This document shows, piece by piece, positions 1 to 12,279 of a stretch of DNA of 64,000 bases. The notes under the pieces are model-generated. The model was not told the DNA's origin and did not search any database. It saw only the letters and a program-made list of their open reading frames with translations. A program made the translations under genes and the position numbers. How positions within the stretch are numbered: the stretch's first letter is position 1; every line of letters starts with the position of its first letter. The stretch is from positions 38,163,393 to 38,227,392 of the forward strand of contig OX388350.1 in NCBI GenBank assembly GCA_947579665.1, in the 5' to 3' direction. Source of the DNA: Sympetrum striolatum (taxonomy: Eukaryota; Arthropoda; Insecta; Odonata; Libellulidae).

Positions 1-365
1 TGTTGATCCAACAAACCGTTTTCATGTTAGAGCGCCCACAAAGTACATAATCAGCTACTTCCGTTTTATCAGTATTTCACGAATAACTCCTAATCAACTG
101 GTGATACAAAAATATTTTAAATACAAAACTTATAGTAAAACACTTTATCTAAAATTTTTATTGGGTATACAATACACCTATATATCATATTTATGGAGAT
201 ATTTTGAAAACCGGAAATGAGCTTTGATGAATGAAGCTCGACTTCCGGTTTACCGATTTACTTGAAAAACTAATCAACTATGACAGCACACATCACAGTG
301 CTATATATGTATTTTGGTATTGATACGACTAACAGTTTTCACGTTAGAGCGCCCACTGTCACACA

Positions 366-428
<63 letters not shown>

Positions 429-565
429 ACAGACATCATTCCGAAAATGGTCAAATCGTGTTCTAGGGACCCCAAAACATGTATTTCCGTTGAAATCTCG
501 AAGTCGAATTTTTTCATGAAAACAATACTTTCTCTATACTTCGTATATGGAGAAAGTAAAAATGT
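1..565 (+). repeat. Dimeric copy of interspersed repeat family A
   Basis: Two related subunits lie head to tail (about 1-188 and 188-565). Each contains a stretch reading AGCGCCCAC, preceded by CATGTTAG or CACGTTAG, and a nearby CCGGTTT or CCGTTTT block. The second subunit ends near 525-560 in a hairpin whose arms are ACTTTCTC and GAGAAAGT. The whole arrangement recurs in reverse complement at 6,238-6,755, so it is an interspersed repeat and not unique sequence. No long ORF is present and the transposon class is not evident. Confidence 0.7.
360..432. repeat. (CA)n microsatellite
   Basis: Almost pure CA dinucleotide repeat of about 70 bases with a few T interruptions. It lies inside repeat family A, directly after its GCGCCCAC motif. 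The inverted copy at 6.4 kb has unique sequence at the same place, so the microsatellite expanded in this copy only. Open reading frames across it (Thr-His and Val-Cys runs) are artefacts. Confidence 0.97.
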
Positions 566-1245
566 TATTGAGACTGCATCAGCATCGTCATTGCCTCCCA
601 TAGAACTAGTTACACCGATCGAATTAAATCCCCTACTGCTTATCCGTTCGTGATCCGTAACATGGGTCTATGATAAAAATACGGGGGCCAACTCATGCCG
701 ATCGCAGTGTGGGTGGTATTTTTCCCTCAGTTCCATCGAAAGCACGTGGAAAGGAAAGTTTTGACAGTAGCTGAGAGTGGCTTTTTAAGCATTCCGCTTG
801 CTATACAGGATATGGGCCTTTGTCGGCCAGTTTTTTCTTTCTTCGTGGTGAATGGTGACGTGAACAGAATTCCGAATCCTCCCAAGGAGTCCTTTACCCC
901 GAATAGGAATGCAGCCTTACACGATATGAAAACCTAAATAATGTTATGGAATATTGATCAAATATTTATATAAGTGATTATCAGTAAATACTTCCGGATA
1001 CTTCGCAATATTCCTACACCTTACTAATCGTGTAGTATAAGAATACAAAAGCACAATGAAATTGTTGTTAGCACGCAAAAGTATTCCCTAAGTGATACAA
1101 AAGAGATCAGCAGAGATGAGTAAGAGAGAGGGACGGTAACAAAATACTGTAGAAGACGTTTAGAAAGAAGATAGCGTATATACTCATGTATACATATTGT
1201 TTACGAAATTATTTAATACTTAATTATATAAATAAGTTATATTTC
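566..1245. other. No gene seen
   Basis: AT-rich sequence with only short random ORFs. I see no splice-bounded exon, RNA gene or repeat relationship to the rest of the window. Confidence 0.5.
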
Positions 1246-1249
1246 CATC

Positions 1250-1418
1250 GTGGGAGATTTGCCTGTTCACCCTAAACCCCTAAAGGAAATATAGTGTGTC
1301 GTAATCTTTATGGCGATCGATAGAACTGCTCTTTGAAACTAAACCAACAAAATTATTCTATCAATCGCCATGAATATCATGTTAAACCATATGAAGGGTA
1401 TGTAGGTAAATTCCCCAC
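1250..1418. mobile_element. Short palindromic MITE with CATC target duplication
   Basis: The 169-bp segment is a near-palindrome. The left half starts GTGGGAGATTTGCCTG and the right half, read in reverse complement, starts GTGGGGAATTTACCTA. Further in, ATGGCGATCGATAG pairs with CTATCAATCGCCAT. The terminal inverted repeats therefore cover roughly 70 bp on each side. CATC is found directly outside both ends (1,246-1,249 and 1,419-1,422), which fits a 4-bp target-site duplication. There is no coding capacity, so it is non-autonomous. The superfamily is not assigned. Confidence 0.7.
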
Positions 1419-1422
1419 CATC

Positions 1423-2884
1423 ATAATATAACTTACTATTACATACATTAACTATTTTTTTATGTATCTAAGTATCAAATAATTTCGTAAAAAATACGTG
1501 TAACCATCTTGAATATATTTATACTGATTGATAAATTCTCTATCAAACTTTATGACCGTTCTAAATGATCCATGCAAGCAGAAAAGCTCGCCGATTTTTT
1601 CAAAAATGTCGAAATTTTAAAAGTAAATATAGTTTTCATTGAGCTAAAGCTTTGCAAGCACAAATAATTATGTCTATTTTCAGTTTAATTGCCTTGATAC
1701 ATGGTACTTCGCTCGATAATGTTGCAGCTACTACCAAAGTCTTAACTTTTATTTCAATGTCAAAGAGAAAAATTTTTATTTTATTAAAAATATTTCAAGT
1801 ACGCTATAACTAATAAACAATTATGTCCACTGTATGAATAAAATGGAATAAAGATGTCATCTATGTATATTAATATATGGAATAGCCTTTTAGGTACAAT
1901 TAAATGATGTGAAACAAAAACAGTTTTACGGAATCCCATTTAAAGTCATTTCGACTTTTTAACTTTTTCCTTTAACGCAGTGAATTTCCCTTTCAAATGC
2001 AAATTTCTCAATAGGCGACTGCTGAATTCCATTCGAAGATTTAATTATTGATTTAACTTTGCCGTTTTGACAAACCTTTCCTCTCCATTTATCGTTAATT
2101 ACAGGTTCGCACAACAAATTTTCATTGTTATCGCTACAGCCAATTACTTCCGAAATCTCATTTGCTCAAATTATTTGTTTTCCATTCCTGCAAATTGTAT
2201 AATAACGTGGAGTCGCCAATGGTGATTCGGCTAGAAAAAAAGGCAGAATTCATTCCCCGTGGCGAGGTATGTACGCAAAGCCCGTGGTTTCAAAAATCGT
2301 ATCCATAATATGCAAATATCCGTCAAACTAGCGCAGTAAAATCCAGCAGCGATTGATTATGAAATATTTATCCTCGTTCACCGCTAATGATTCCGATCTC
2401 AATTGTTAGTCACCGATAGAAACGGAGAATGACAAACGGATCCCGGTAAAATGTTCGGTATGAAAATTAATACTCGATGTTTTCGTTTTCATTGCTATGT
2501 GTGATATCTTTTCTCTTTTCCATTGCTAATTTTGTCGTTTGAAGGGTGAATAAAATCTGAGACGGTTCTAATGATTTAAATGCGACATGATTATTGAAAT
2601 TGCACACAAACCTTGTTTTTTTATGTTAATATATCCGTAGAATCAGAAGAATACATTTTTAGGATTTGTTAGATTTGATCGAAAATAGCGTTGATTTTTT
2701 CTGCTTGGCTCATTATTTTCTAATAGCCCTTTTACTGTAACTTATTCGTTCGCTAGATATGCGGTGAGGACTAAAATTAAATTGATGCTTGTAAACGTTA
2801 ACTTCGGAATACGATGTATTTAATCAAACATTTCTGAGGATATGTATCATTGGGTGTAATTATTTGTAAAGTTGATTCATACAC
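1423..2884. other. No gene; possible conserved non-coding block
   Basis: No ORF or repeat is recognised. Between about 1,980 and 2,480 the base composition is more balanced and the sequence holds ATGCAAAT-like, TAATTA and other short motifs typical of regulatory DNA, without any reading frame. This is a visual impression only. Confidence 0.25.
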
Positions 2885-3364
2885 TTGCTCCATATCCTAG
2901 TACAGATAGTCGTATTGCAAAGGTTGTTATGGTTCCATATTTTTTTATTTTCCGTAGCCCCTCATCATAAATTATTGTTAAAATTAGAAGTAACGTGTAT
3001 CAAAGCAAAAGTAATGAATTGGGTTAAGAAATTTCTCTCCGAAAGAGACCAACGAGTAATATACTTGATGGCATTAGTTCTAACCAGGTTAAGGTGCTAA
3101 ATGTAAAAAAAGTGTTTAGTATTTAAGTTATGCTAAAGAAATCTTTTACAGATAATCAATTCAATTCGTGGTGTAAAAGTGTTAATTCTAGAATCGGTTA
3201 AATATCTTGGAAGAACTCTCACGGATAATTTATCAAGAAGTACCCACATCCGTTATTTATGGAGAGCAACACTTAAAAAACTCGGCTTCGTTTCGAGAAT
3301 AGTAGGAACGAAGATGTTAATTGCGTTTAAAACTCTCATTCCATTTATCGAGATTAATATGTGA
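2885..3364 (+). pseudogene. LINE reverse transcriptase remnant
   Basis: Two disconnected frames match the late reverse-transcriptase part of Jockey/CR1-type non-LTR retrotransposons. The first has KAKVMNWVKKFLSERDQRV near 3,000-3,055, which corresponds to the family's 'I+W..+FL+.R.Q.V' block. The second (about 3,150-3,350) has VKYLGRTLTDNLSRSTHIR followed by LKKLGFVSRIVG, the 'YLG..+...L.W..HI' block. The FADD catalytic block between them is missing and frames change. It is a decayed fragment with no promoter or 3' tail seen. The family assignment is good; the exact clade is not determined. Confidence 0.72.
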
Positions 3365-6237
3365 TAGAGGTTCCACAACTCTTACATAATCCATTCGTTC
3401 ATTATTTCTTTAGAATTTCGATTAAAATATTTGTTTTAAATTAAAGAATGATATTCTTCTATAAGTCTTAATACTTGAAGTCTCATCGCATGGAGTATGA
3501 ACGAGTGTCTTGAAAGCATTAAATGAAACCTTTCGGAGAGCAAAATCTAGTTGCAGACTGATTGGTGAATGATGGAATTTATTTCGTCGTCTGAATATCA
3601 AATTCAAACAAAAGTCTGCATTTATTCATCATGTTTTTTATTTATTTAATTGGGATTCATTTTGACAAACGCGAAGGAATTTTATTCTCAAGTGCCGCTT
3701 TCAATTCAACCTCTACACTTCACCTGTAAGATGTCTCAGAGGGACTCAGGGCATTCAGAGAGACGAAATGCTATACTGAACAGCTCTACTAAAATGCCGC
3801 ACGTTTGAAATCCTTCGGGTATTTCAGGCTAGATCAAAGTTATTATGTTAAAGAAGACAAGGTATACTGTACGGAAGACGTAGAATGAATTACGAAACCC
3901 CCCTGCTAACTTCTACTACCCAGTAATGAGCATTAATTATCATATGGTTTTAAATACTCTGTTTCTGCGAAGAATATGCGACGTTAATTACAAGTTTTCG
4001 TATCTATTAGTGGCTTCAACAATTACGATACTTCAAGCGGTCACATATCGACGGGTGTTTTTCAGATTTTTAGATGTAAGTGATAACGCAAGATATGGGG
4101 AGAGTTAAAATAAAAAATGAAACATTTTCATTACTATACAAGAAAAACCAATAGAAGTAAAATATTGACGCAATCGTGATGAAGATTGCGGTATTAGGAA
4201 AGGGCAATCTTTAGAAACGGTTGCTGAATCCTTCTAGGTTTTAATTTGAAGACTACTACTAATTACCATGAGAATTCAAAACAACCATAAATCAGAATTG
4301 ATTTAAAGGATCTTTAATGGAATGTAAGCATTCTCCTGTAGTCTGTGTACACATCCCGCAAAACCGGGGTACTCTACTCTAATTCAAAATTAAGTCAGTA
4401 AATTGTCAATTACATTTAATTCATTTTGAAGACATGCACAATATTGACTCTGAACCTAGCACGGCTTTCCGACTTTTCTGCGAATCGCGCGTTTTAAGTT
4501 CACGCCTCGATATCATCCGAACGAAATGCTTTCCGAATCTGCGCCTACGAAAATTCCTTACCCGCAACGAACATTTCCAGGTCTCGGGGATGCTCGGAAT
4601 GAAGTCCCGGTCCCGATGACGGTCTCTCGCCCTGAAAAGGCGGCGTATTCCATCTCCTCCAACGAAAATTACGAGTCGAAACGACTGCATTTGGGCGGGA
4701 TGATTGCTTTCCTTGCGCAATTCCTCTCTTGGCGAGATTTGGGCAGAGGAGGAACCGGTTGCGCTTTCCGCGGTTTCGCAAGGAGCGATGGGAAAAGATT
4801 GATGAAAGGAAGCCTCGTCTGGAGGCACACCTGGGTGAGATTAAAGATGAAGAAACAGGCGTGGTACTCCTTTTAAGTACGAATCGCAAATGGAATCGAA
4901 AACTTACACCTACGGTAAGGAAGGGTCTTCGTTAACGAGAATCGCCAGCCGGAATAAACTCATATTTACTGACTGACTTGTCTCCCTATCAGATTATATC
5001 TTTGACTGACGTGTCTCAGTATCAGAGTCGTATTAAAAATTTCGCTCTCATATGGTAAACGGAATAATAAATTTGACAGGCCGAATTCAACGCAATCTTG
5101 TCTCATGTATGATTATGATAATAATTTATTAATTTCGTGGATAAAGATCTCTAAGAAGTTTTTAAAAAAACTCTAAAAGCCGTCTTTGTCACCTGACGTT
5201 GTTGCTGCCGATTTTCGGAAAGAACGGAAAGTCCTGGATTACTAACCTTCTAATAAACATCCAATACGCATTTCAGGAGCATTTTATTACCTTCGTATTC
5301 TCCTAACCTTTATGGTGATAGTATGGTTATTGAAACGTACATTCTATTATTATTAGGGCTTAAGAATACTAGGATGATAGCATGGCTACTCAAATATGTA
5401 TTGGGCGTATCTCAGAAGATCAGTAATACAGGCAAATAGAACAGATTAAGTAGGTAGTGTAGGTGTTACTACACCCCTGCCCTACGCCACTGGCGGCTCG
5501 CGACACACAACTCTAATTAAGATATTCCCCAGGGTTTGTGGAATACGAATACAATTGGGCTTATCCGTCATCTTAAACGTGATAGTAGTTCCATAAAATA
5601 ACCTTCATAAGTGTTATTTTTTCGTTTAACTTAGCCAATGACTATCCTAAGAGTATTTACTCTTCATAACAGTTTATTACAATTAGGAGATTGGATTGAA
5701 AGGGAAATACAGAGGGGGAGCCAGAGGCAAAAGATACTAGATGATAGAAAGCATGGGGAAAGTTACCGAAAAATAATAAATGTCACTGAACGAGGAATAT
5801 TGCACACGAACCTATCGAATGGAAGAGCATATATGTATTTATCATTTCAAGAAAGTTGCTTTCGTTGCATAAAGTAAACTGGAAATATCCATAGTGTGGA
5901 AGACGAGTAGACATCGAGATATCATACTATGGAATCGTTCACTGGAAAATTTGTTGAAGACATTGCTTAGAGAATAAACGAGGCATCAAAAACCGTCAAA
6001 GAACATTGTTATTGTTGTTGTTATTTTATGGTTTATGGTGCTCCTTTTATTCTATATTTCAACCATCAGCGGCCTTACATTGTCATATTGATTAGAGATA
6101 GTCCTTTTCTTTCACCGACTTAGATAGAACATATTTATCCCATCTACACGATAAATACGATACTGTAGATAGAGAATCTCTCTACCCACAACTATGGATC
6201 GTGTTAATATTTTTATCGTGTTAATTTCGATATTATT
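3365..6237. other. No recognised gene; GC-richer patch at 4,490-4,940
   Basis: Mostly AT-rich anonymous sequence. From about 4,490 to 4,940 the composition turns GC-richer and CpG-containing, and ORFs of 114-135 codons open on both strands. None of the translations (Arg/Ser-rich) is recognisable and no start or splice context favours one, so I do not call a gene. A short motif near 5,470-5,495 (ending CGCCACTGGCGG) recurs at about 31,350. Confidence 0.35.
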
Positions 6238-6755
6238 TACATTTACTTTCTCCTTATACGTAGTAAAGAGGAAGTATTGTTTTCATGAAAAAAATAGACT
6301 TCGAGATTTCAACGGAAATACATGTTTTGGGGTCCCTAGAACACGTTTTCACCATCACCGGTTGATTATGAGTTATTCGTGAAATACTGATAAACCGGAA
6401 GTAGCTGATTATGTACTTTGTGGGCGCTCTAACATGAAAACTCTTTGTCTTATCAACACCAAATTTCATATATAGCATTTTAGTTGGAGTCGTTAGAGTT
6501 GATTAATTTTTGGAGTAAATCAATACGCCAAAAGTTGAGATTTATTCTTCGAAGCAAATTTCCGGTTTTGAAAATATCTCCATAAATATGATATTAAGGT
6601 AAATACTATTATTTATAAAAGTTTTTTAAATTCTAATTTACTATAATTTTTGTATAAAACATATTTTTATAACTGATTGTTTAGGAGTTATTCATGAAAT
6701 ACTGATAAACCGGAAGTTGCTGATTATGTACTTTGTGGGCGCTCTGGGCTCTATG
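6238..6755 (-). repeat. Second, inverted dimeric copy of repeat family A
   Basis: Reverse-complement relative of positions 1-565, with the same dimer order. The hairpin-type end (GAGAAAGT/ACTTTCTC region) is at about 6,245. The block beginning GGTGAAAACG/AACACGTT follows, and the GCGCCCAC block occurs twice (about 6,425 and 6,735). It lacks the (CA)n expansion. The two dimers flank about 5.7 kb in opposite orientation. Confidence 0.7.
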
Positions 6756-7991
6756 GGCGAAAGGCCAATTCCATCGTTTTTCATCGATCATGTCCCTAAA
6801 ACATTATTTATAATGTTTGTGACGTAAAAGATAATATGATATAAATTAATCACTTATCTTCCAAGTTTAAATTGAATATGGAGTTCGAAAATACAGTCGT
6901 AGATAAATATTAGCATCTTATATATGGAGAAAGTCATGTGCTGGCTACATCAATCAGATTTTTTAATTCGTTATCGTGTTAATATTTTTTTGTACGACAC
7001 ATTACATGCTTAAACGTGTCCATATTATGCATTACCAGTTGTCAAAAAACAGTTTTTCTTGTGTAAAATATAGTTAAGTTCGCTCGGCAGGATTGCATTT
7101 CACGAAGTCCGATCAGATCAACTTGATCACAGCGAGAGGTGTATTTCAATTTCATCATATTGAAAATCATTTTTTAAGAGAACCATTCATCAAAAGAGGG
7201 AGCGAGTGTTGCTCGAAGGAAAAAATGTTTTATTGCGATGCAGGCGAGGAAATTTCGTGCCCTTAAACTCGTGGAGCGCGTTGTTACATCGAATCATCAA
7301 TCCTTTGGAAGACGTGACGCACGAAATGGTCCAGAGGAAAAATGCGCCGCGACACCTGCATTCCATGAAAACAGTCTCGGCAGTCATTAAAGCCTCCGAG
7401 AAAAAGCAATACCTGAGGAAGGGAACCGTTTTCCCCGCAGCTTGGCGTCGTTTATTTTTCGAAAGTTTTGTAATAAAAGCGAACGGCTGATTTATCGTTT
7501 ACGACTTTCTCAACGCACGCTAGAAAGGTCCTTTAATTTTGCGCAAGTGCTATCAGCGAGGTAGGTTATGGATGTGGAGCAGAAAAATTATAAACAAATC
7601 GATGGGTGTACTCGTACAGATTTGTTGAAAAAAGGGTTAGTCATGCAAAGCTCTACTCCATTTTCATCTTTCCTCAATCGGTAAAGATTAGTTTCCAAAA
7701 AACAATGAAGAACTCAGAACACAGGAATTGTTTTTACTTACGAAAAACTATCCAGCGAGCACGTAGAACAACGTAATAGGAAGGTCGTTCAAGGAAATCA
7801 GTGTATTTCATGTGTAGATTTTTGTTGTTCATTTTGATGAAAGTTGAATTACGTAAGGTACTACTTACTAATTTTGTACCATGTATTAATTTAAAAAACC
7901 TAGAAAAAGAATTTCATTTTAAATTCCGTTTGGAGAGAATGACAGAAGAATTATATGTAATTAAAATAGAAAAGACTAAACTATAGGCATA
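6756..7991. other. No recognised gene; composition patch at 7,085-7,490
   Basis: A 94-codon plus-strand ORF at 7,206-7,490 lies in a less AT-rich patch, but its translation resembles nothing I know and a minus ORF overlaps it. It could be conserved non-coding DNA. The remaining sequence is anonymous. A fragment resembling the end of repeat family A (TATATGGAGAAAGT) occurs near 6,920. Confidence 0.3.
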
Positions 7992-7994
7992 TAA

Positions 7995-10246
7995 CACAGG
8001 CCTGCGATGAAAAAAAAAAACAAGCAAAGTAAAAACTGATTCTTATGTATTTTGATGTGCTGATTTCAGAAAAAAATAGTGAAAAAATTCCATCACATCA
8101 CGTTTTCTTGTAATTTTCAATTACAATAATTCGCGTTCAACACACGAATAGCATAGCTTCAAGGGGCTGTGTAAATTTGCCTGACGACTTTTGCTATTTC
8201 TACGGCGAATACATGCTCAAAGGTGCACAAAGAAATATTACGAATCACGTCCAATAACTATATTTAGCATATTTTGGTGTCAAACTAAGAGATCAAGACA
8301 AATCATGAGCACCCCATAATGTGTGTTACCAATTTCTTCATGATTTGGGACTTTGGTTTGGAGGAAAGAAAGAGGCCTTAAAATTTGGAATTCCAATGGT
8401 ATGAAGGGAGCCATCAAACCAGAGTAATGATTGTTATTTTTGTTCCTGCGAAATCCGTGGTTACAATAGAAAAATAGAAAAAACATTTCGTATCCGGAAA
8501 TCATTCCATTGGACATACGCCCGGTGCCTCATGGACCTGACATTCCAGTGCCTATTCCTCTTAAAGAACTGACACTTTCGTCCTCGGATTCAGAAACAGC
8601 AGAAACCCAGGAATCGGATTCCGAGTACCAGCATTCTAGCAGCGATGCACCTCAACCATTCACTCAGTCGGAACTCAATGATATGACTCGTGATCTAGAT
8701 CTGTCGAAGGAAGCAGCTGAATTGTTTGGTTCCAGGTTGAAGGAAAAAAATTATTATCCAAAGGTGTCTCTTTCTACTGGTACAGGAACCGCGAGAAAGA
8801 ATTCGTAAAATTCTTTGAGGAAGAAGATGACCTGGTTTATTGTGCTGACGTTCCAGGACTGATGGGCCAATTTAAAATCACGTATCATAAAAAAGATTGT
8901 AGGCTACTAATAGAATTTTCTAAAAGGAGTCTTAAAGCTGCCCTTCTTCATCACGGAAGTCAATATGCATCTGTGCCAATTGGCTGTGATATGTGCAAAT
9001 CTGTGCAATGGCTCTGTGCATCTGAAAGTACGGTATGAAAATCTTTTACTAATTCTCAAAAAAGTAAAATATGCAGACCATGACTGGTCTCTTTGTAGCG
9101 ATATGAAAGTTATATCAATACTTCTTGGGCAACAAGGCGGAAACACTAAGAATCTTGTTTTCTACGCTAGTGGGATAGTCGTGGCAGAGCTGAACAATGG
9201 GTTAGAAAAGATTGGCCAAAAAGACAAGTTCTTGAACGTGGGACCAAAAATGTAATCAGAAACCGTTTAACCATATCCAAAAAACGTGCTGTTGCCTCAT
9301 TTGCAAATCAAGTTAGGATTGATGAAGCAATTTTTAAAGGCACTACCGAAAGATGGCAACTGTTTTAAGTACCTTTGTAAAAAGTTTTCAACGCTGTCGG
9401 ATGCCAAACTGAAAGAAGATGTTTTCATTGGCCCAGATATCTGAAAGGTCATGAAGGATACAGAGTTCGAATGAATCATGACACAGAGTGAAAAGGCGAT
9501 CTGGATTACATTTAAGGAAGTCATAAATAAATTCCTGGGCAACTACAAGGATCCTAATTTTGAGGCGATTGTTGAAAACATGCTGGAGAAGTTAGGTTGT
9601 TCCATGAGTGTAAAAATACATTTTCTACATTCCCACTTAGACTTCTTTCCAGACAACGTAGGCGCAATGAGCGAAGAACAAGTCGAAAGGTTTCATCAAG
9701 ATGTCAAAAACATGGATCGCAAATACCAAGGAAGATGGAATTAAAATATACTTGCTGACAACTGTTGGATGTTAACCAGAGATGATTTCGTAGGTAAACA
9801 CACAAGACAAACAGCTAGGAGAAGTTTTAAAGCCAAAAGTAGCAGTAAATGAGTAAAAGGTGAATGAAAGTCTGTAAGCTCTATGTCTGTAAAATCTTTA
9901 GTCTATAAGTATGTTTTAAAGGTTTTTTCGTTTTTTTGCATTTTAGGGGATTTTACACACTTTTACTTTCCTGTTTTACATTTAAAAATTTCTTAATCAC
10001 AACAAAAAGATAATGTATTATGTAAACAAATCTGAAATGTTTAAGATTGTTATTAAGCTGGAAATAAATTTTACTACGATTTCTAAATAGTGAATAATAT
10101 TACAAACATAAACATTGAAACCTTAAAAAATCCTCACGTGATACAAGAAAATAAAGGCTATTTTTGAAATCAGTGCCTCAAAATACACTACAAACACATT
10201 TTCTTGGTCTTGTTTTTTTCAATTACCCCGATTTCGCAGGCCTGTG
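7995..10246 (+). mobile_element. CACTA-like TIR element with decayed internal gene
   Basis: The element starts CACAGGCCTGCGA at 7,995 and ends TCGCAGGCCTGTG at 10,246, a perfect 13-bp inverted repeat. Similarity continues inward imperfectly for roughly 100 bp: GTATTTTGA and CTGATTTCA are shared by both ends. TAA lies directly outside each end (7,992-7,994 and 10,247-10,249), a 3-bp target duplication. Ends beginning CAC with a 3-bp duplication are the signature of the CACTA/EnSpm (CMC) superfamily. The only coding content is the broken gene at 8,340-9,852. The total length is 2,252 bp. The boundaries are seen directly; the superfamily is inferred from ends and duplication size. Confidence 0.78.
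8340..9852 (+). pseudogene. Broken copy of a multi-copy arthropod protein of unknown function
   Basis: Joined across several frameshifts and stops, the translation follows a family I know as many near-identical 'uncharacterized' proteins in insect genomes. In order: a Cys-rich start (NDCYFCSCEIRGYN), whose nearby family Trp codon is now TGA at 8,402; then DIRPVPHGPDIPVPIPL; an acidic Ser/Glu linker; FTQSELNDMTRDLDLSKEAA; an FFEEEDDLVYCADVPGL block (about 8,810-8,865); SKRSLKAALLHHGSQYAS; LLGQQGG (about 9,125); WDSRGRAEQW; KIHFLHSHLDFFP (about 9,615); ERFHQDVKNMD; a YQGRW motif; and a basic tail that ends at TGA 9,850-9,852. No known catalytic motif is obvious to me. Its placement inside CACTA-like ends suggests that the family is a transposon protein, possibly the transposase. 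At least four disablements are visible. Confidence 0.8.
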
Positions 10247-10249
10247 TAA

Positions 10250-12279
10250 TAAAAAGCGCGGAAATTCACACACGAAAAGCAATACGTAGGACAATGATAT
10301 CCTAACATTGTTCAAGGATATCATTTTATTTCCTGTGTAGATATTTGTTGTGTATTTAGATGTAAGTTAGATACAGAAAGTTAGAAATAGATTAAATGTA
10401 AATTTTTCAACTTCATTCTCGAATAATCTCAGTACTTACATGACTTTTCTGATTATTTTCGTTGATACATGGTCTCACTTCAGCTACTTAAAATTATGTC
10501 ATTACAGTGTGTATTCATGATTTATTCATTTCCCGTGCAGATATTTGCGATTCAAGAGATTTTCTTGATATTCATTGTTAACATACTGCGCACAACAATT
10601 AAAGGGATACCTGAAATTTTCGTAAATAAATCCCATTTTAAAATGACCGTATCACTGAGCTGGTTAGGCCTTTTTTGGTCCCCGACCCATCAAAATGTTT
10701 GTATTGATGTCTAGTTTAAGATGCTTGCTTTAAATTGGTGTTTCATCTTTTGAGGGAGCAATGGCGTTCCGTTGAAGGAAAAAAAATGTTTTTGAGAAAA
10801 ATTTTTTTTTATCAATTTGTACGGAGTTTGGAGAATTTTTGAGAAAAAATCGAAATAATGGAAAAGTTTATGAATTTTTTCAGCTTTAAAATGCTTTTTT
10901 AGATTTTTCCTACGATTTTTTGCAAGTGGATAGTGGCCATTTGAATGAGAACACAACACAAAAAATTCGAATCAACGTCACCGGCTTCTCGTGTCTCCTA
11001 TTGATACGAAGTAAAGACCAAATTCAAGAGCAAGCATTTTTATTTCTTGAGAAAATTTTACGTATTAGGATTGTCTTATTTTAGTGATATTATCGGAGGG
11101 CACATCTCAAGATGAGTTTAACGACAATTCCAAAGGTACTGGTTCCTTTATTAAGCATTCTGGACGATTAAAAGTCTGTACAGTAGACTCTTCATTACTC
11201 GGTATGATGGAAAATATACTGATCCTTATTTTATGATTGGTTGTTAATTTGCAGTATATTTACGGAAATAATTCGATAACCGAATTTCCGTAGAAGTAGT
11301 GGAGCAATACAAGATTTCAGTAAAAATGAATTTTCGATGATATTATTAATAATGTACCATTTTGGAAGCAAATCAGTCAGTTGAAAGGTATTGTGCGCAT
11401 AAGTTACGCACAGATTTCGGAATTCTGACTTGATGACTTGAAATAAATTTGATAAAATGTTAAAACTATGACTTAAATTTTTCAGCTTCCTTTTCGATGC
11501 AGCCAATTTTTTCTCTGGTGATAGAATCCCACAAATCTCATAACTTATCCTGTTAACCGCGTGGTGATGCAATGCCCATTCAAAATTTCAATTCATGGAA
11601 AATTTTTGTTTTCTTTGAACACTCAGTGCTAAATACTGGGTTTGCGTCAGATCTTTGCTACTCAAACCACGTAACTATTACATAGTCTAAATAATTGTAA
11701 GATTACGTCTTCCTTTCTTTCACCTTGGTATGTAACTTTAATGCTGCAAATTCAATTATATTATCAACTATAATCAAGAATCTACTGTATTTTTTTAATG
11801 CAGCCAAATTATTAATGTGCGGTATATGACGCATTCAATTAAATATTTAGCTAATACATACATGACGAAATCAGGCTTAATTGTGAGCCTACCAGAAAAT
11901 TTCATCTGATATAAATGAGTTTTTGTTTCTTAGAAGAGGAGGTAATTTAAAAACAATGGATTAAGTCACTCCTAACAAAACTGCAGATGATATAGTCTAA
12001 TAACGAAAGATATTCAAATTAGTATGGGAGCGCAAATGTGGGGAGATCTAATGAGTAGATGTTACGTTTTATATCGTTCGCCAAATAACCGTAACTAATA
12101 TTTTCCTTCTCAAGCTTGGCAACCTCTTGGAAGAAAGAACTCTCAAAGACTCGGGAAGTTTATATCTACAACACTAAAAACCTTCAGCATAGAAAAAAAT
12201 TACTTTTTAATAGATATTGAACGTATCCAAACTAGAAATCCTAACAAAATTTATAAGTTTCCAATAGTTTTCTTATGAT
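10250..12279. other. No gene seen
   Basis: AT-rich sequence with short ORFs only. None has a recognisable product or convincing splice borders. Confidence 0.45.

Noticed and set aside
525..560. loxP-like arms (ATACTTCGTATA) in the repeat A hairpin
   Set aside because: Resemblance is limited to a short core in a dispersed repeat; there is no recombinase context.
360..601. Thr-His and Val-Cys repeat ORFs
   Set aside because: Translations of the (CA)n microsatellite.
4421..4935. ORFs of 114-135 codons on both strands
   Set aside because: They overlap on opposite strands in a GC-richer patch, with no recognisable product and no splice or start context favouring one.
7190..7490. 94-codon plus ORF with an overlapping minus ORF
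   Set aside because: No family resemblance and no gene signals. Recorded only as a composition patch.
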